Shown: positions 21,375 to 23,307 of the stretch, in pieces
Position numbering within the stretch: position 1 is the stretch's first letter
How the letters are laid out: the number at the start of each line of letters is the position of its first letter
Source of the DNA: JAGTRP01 sp035655235
GTDB taxonomy: Bacteria; Pseudomonadota; Gammaproteobacteria; Burkholderiales; Rhodocyclaceae
DNA: 23,307 nt
Reading direction: 5' to 3'
Assembly (NCBI GenBank): GCA_035655235.1
Contig: DASRUX010000136.1
Location: 1 to 23,307 of the forward strand
Program-made: the position numbers and the translations under genes
Notes under the pieces: generated by a model
Databases searched by the model: none
What the model saw: the letters and a program-made list of their open reading frames with translations, nothing else
What the model was told of the DNA's origin: nothing

Positions 21375-23307
21375 ATGCGCATTTCCCTGGGCCGCTGGCA
21401 GAATCTATCGGGACGCAGCCAAGCTTCCCTGGGCGCCCGTGCCGCGCCGGCAAACGGCCACCGGGTTGCCGTCCGCAACCCGCTCTGGTGGCTGGCCCTG
21501 GCGGCCCTGACCGCCGCCTACCTGGTGGCCGCCCGTCTGGGCCTGGCCCTTGCCGTCGCCGGCGGCACCCTCGCCCCCGTCTGGCCTGCCGCCGGACTGG
21601 CCATCGCCGCCCTTGCCCTATGGGGCCTGCCCTTGGCCCCGGCCATCGCCCTCGGGTCTTTCGGGGCGAGCTTCTTTTTCGCTGCCGACCCACTCCCCGT
21701 GGCCGCGGGCATCGCCCTGGGGGATATGGCAGAGGCCATGTTGGCCGCCCAAGCCCTGCGCAAGCTGAAGGTGCAAGGCGAAATCACGCGGGTCAGCGAT
21801 GCCATGGCCATCGTAGCGGTGGCAGTCCTGGTTCCCATCCTCTCGGCCACCACCGGGGTAGTCAGCCAAACCCTGGGTAGCGCCGCGACCTGGCATCAAT
21901 ATCCCTCGAACTGGCTGCTCTGGTGGCAGAGCCACGCCCTGGGCGCCCTCATCGTGCTGCCGGCCATGCTGGCCTGGGCGGGCCGGCCGTCGGCGGTGAA
22001 GTATCCCGAGCGGCACTTCGAATTCGCCGGGGCAGCCGCCATCGCCGTGCTGTTCGCCGGCTTCGCCTACCAAGGCCATGATGCCCTGACGGAGAGCGGA
22101 GCCCCCTTCCAGGCCCCCGGCGCCCTGGTCTTCCTGCCCATGCTGTGGGCGGTCCTGCGGCTGCGCCCCCGGGAAACCACCCTGGTGGTGGCCCTGGCCA
22201 GCGGGGTGGCGGCCGTGTTCACCCTGGCCGGCGCGGCCGGCGAGATCAGCGGCCCCCTCCTCAAACTACAGCTCACCCTGGTCGCCCTCGGGGGCGGCTG
22301 CCTGCTGCTCACCGGCGCCATCGCCGAACGGGCCCACGCCGCCCAGGCCTTGCGGGAGAGCCAAGCCCGCCTGTCCCTCGCCCTCAAGGCCGGCCGCTCC
22401 GGCACCTTTCAATGGAATGCCGAAACCGGCGCCTGCAGCTGGTCCGACGAGTTGCTGAGCCTGTACGGCCTCACCGCCTTCGGCGGGCGCTACCAGGACT
22501 GGCTGGCCTGCGTGGTGCCGGAGGACCAGATGCTGGCGAAGGAGGCCGGGCAGCGGGTCCTCCAGAAAGGGGAGATCGAAATCATTTTCCGCATCCGGCG
22601 GGGAAACGACGGCGCCATCCGCTGGATGCACGGCCGCGCCAAGCTGCTCAAAGACAAGTCCGGACAGCACCCGCAGATGATCGGCATCCAGATGGACATC
22701 ACCGAGCACCGCCAGGCGGAACAGCGGATGCACCAGCAGGCGATGCTGCTCGAACTCACCCCCGATCCGACCATGGTATGGACCATCGGCGACGGCATCC
22801 GCTTCTGGAACCGTGGCTGCGAGCAGCTTTACGGCTATTCCCGCGACGAAGCCCTGGGAAAACCTTCCCACGAACTACTGGCAACGGTCTTCCCGATTTC
22901 CCTCGGGCAGTTCCAGCGCGAATTGGAACGCGACGGCACCTGGGCCGGGGAATTGCGCCACACCACCCGGGATGGCCGGCAGCTCGTGGTGGAAAGCTGG
23001 ATACGGCGCCTGGACATGGACGGCAAGCCCATGGTCCTGGAGGCGACCCGGGACATCACCGACCGCAAGCAGGCCGAACTTGCCTTGAAGGAGAGCGAGC
23101 GCCGCCTGGGCCTCGCCCTGGAAGCGGGGGGCTCCTCGGTGTGGGAGCTGGAGGTGGCGACGGGGAAGGTCATGTACCTGGGGCAGTTCGCGGCCACCCT
23201 GGGCTACGTGCCCCACCGGCTGGGCACCCTGGACGACTGCCTGAAGATCGTCCACGACGACGATCGGCCGGTTCTACTGGGGAATCTGGACAAACTGTTC
23301 AACGGCC
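21375..23307 (+). CDS. MASE1-domain membrane sensor with multiple PAS domains (C-terminus off window)
   Basis: ATG 21375 with GGGAG upstream; the frame stays open to the right edge (644 codons). Residues about 35-320 form a MASE1-type membrane sensor domain with eight or more hydrophobic helices (for example LAPVWPAAGLAIAALALWG and WLLWWQSHALGALIVLPAML). Two complete PAS/PAC modules follow: RLSLALKAGRSGTFQWNAET to MDITEHRQAE, and LLELTPDPTMVWTI to ATRDITDRKQAEL. A third begins at RLGLALEAGGSSVWELEVA and is cut off by the edge. Such proteins usually end in GGDEF, GGDEF-EAL or histidine-kinase output domains; which one applies here cannot be seen. PAS plus MASE1 indicates intracellular or membrane signal sensing. 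Confidence 0.9.
   Translation, partial: MRISLGRWQNLSGRSQASLGARAAPANGHRVAVRNPLWWLALAALTAAYLVAARLGLALAVAGGTLAPVWPAAGLAIAALALWGLPLAPAIALGSFGASFFFAADPLPVAAGIALGDMAEAMLAAQALRKLKVQGEITRVSDAMAIVAVAVLVPILSATTGVVSQTLGSAATWHQYPSNWLLWWQSHALGALIVLPAMLAWAGRPSAVKYPERHFEFAGAAAIAVLFAGFAYQGHDALTESGAPFQAPGALVFLPMLWAVLRLRPRETTLVVALASGVAAVFTLAGAAGEISGPLLKLQLTLVALGGGCLLLTGAIAERAHAAQALRESQARLSLALKAGRSGTFQWNAETGACSWSDELLSLYGLTAFGGRYQDWLACVVPEDQMLAKEAGQRVLQKGEIEIIFRIRRGNDGAIRWMHGRAKLLKDKSGQHPQMIGIQMDITEHRQAEQRMHQQAMLLELTPDPTMVWTIGDGIRFWNRGCEQLYGYSRDEALGKPSHELLATVFPISLGQFQRELERDGTWAGELRHTTRDGRQLVVESWIRRLDMDGKPMVLEATRDITDRKQAELALKESERRLGLALEAGGSSVWELEVATGKVMYLGQFAATLGYVPHRLGTLDDCLKIVHDDDRPVLLGNLDKLFNG

Noticed and set aside
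19483..21693. Very long minus-strand open frame across the second chemoreceptor
   Set aside because: Glycine- and histidine-rich low-complexity translation with no domains; antisense shadow of the MCP gene.
1..23307. CRISPR arrays, tRNA, rRNA, insertion sequences
   Set aside because: No regularly spaced direct repeats, RNA-gene sequence or transposase motifs were seen on either strand by reading.

Overview
The window reads as a chromosomal segment of a GC-rich betaproteobacterium. A Rhodocyclales-type organism (Azospira/Dechloromonas relatives) is my inference from protein style, the modE-modA-modB-modC arrangement and the abundance of sensory genes. No rRNA, tRNA, CRISPR array, transposase or integrase gene was recognised.

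Left part (1-2300, minus strand): a compact, overlapping rsbR-rsbS-rsbT-rsbX stressosome module. Its RsbR carries a globin-type sensor domain with a candidate haem-ligand histidine. Downstream effectors lie beyond the left edge. Upstream come a bidirectional-looking terminator, a minus-strand cold-shock gene with a long leader, and a divergent plus-strand gene for a ClpX-like AAA+ ATPase. That ATPase lacks the zinc-binding domain and has altered substrate and ClpP loops.

Molybdate region (4018-8790): a minus-strand two-domain molbindin and a plus-strand modE-modA-nifX-like-modB-modC-orf operon, with a good ModE-type palindrome between them. Uptake (ModABC), Mo sensing (ModE), Mo/oxyanion buffering (molbindin) and a NifX/NafY-type cofactor-binding protein are co-located.

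Accessory region (about 8791-15150): a small integron-cassette cluster without an integrase (CALIN-like). It has three cassettes in the same orientation, encoding an HNH-like protein, a UPF0489/arginase-like protein and a small Cys/His-knuckle protein. They are separated by recognisable attC sites, one of which has lost its hairpin. The right end abuts a 5'-truncated EamA transporter. Next come a TipAL-type MerR regulator with a MerR-style promoter, a reverse-strand hypothetical gene, a degenerate attC-like element, a DUF5329 exported protein, a VOC-fold protein and two small overlapping membrane-protein genes. Base composition and codon use look more mixed here than in the flanks.

Right part (15150-23307): an alpha/beta hydrolase and a membrane protein, then a run of sensory genes. 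These are a histidine kinase whose N-terminus matches the ethylene-binding domain of plant ETR1 (Asp, Tyr, Pro, Cys and His ligand positions preserved with identical spacing), an Aer-like PAS chemoreceptor, a second membrane-bound chemoreceptor, a striking 36-bp palindrome, and a MASE1-multi-PAS sensor running off the right edge. Gas and redox sensing recurs across the window (globin RsbR, ETR1-like kinase, Aer).
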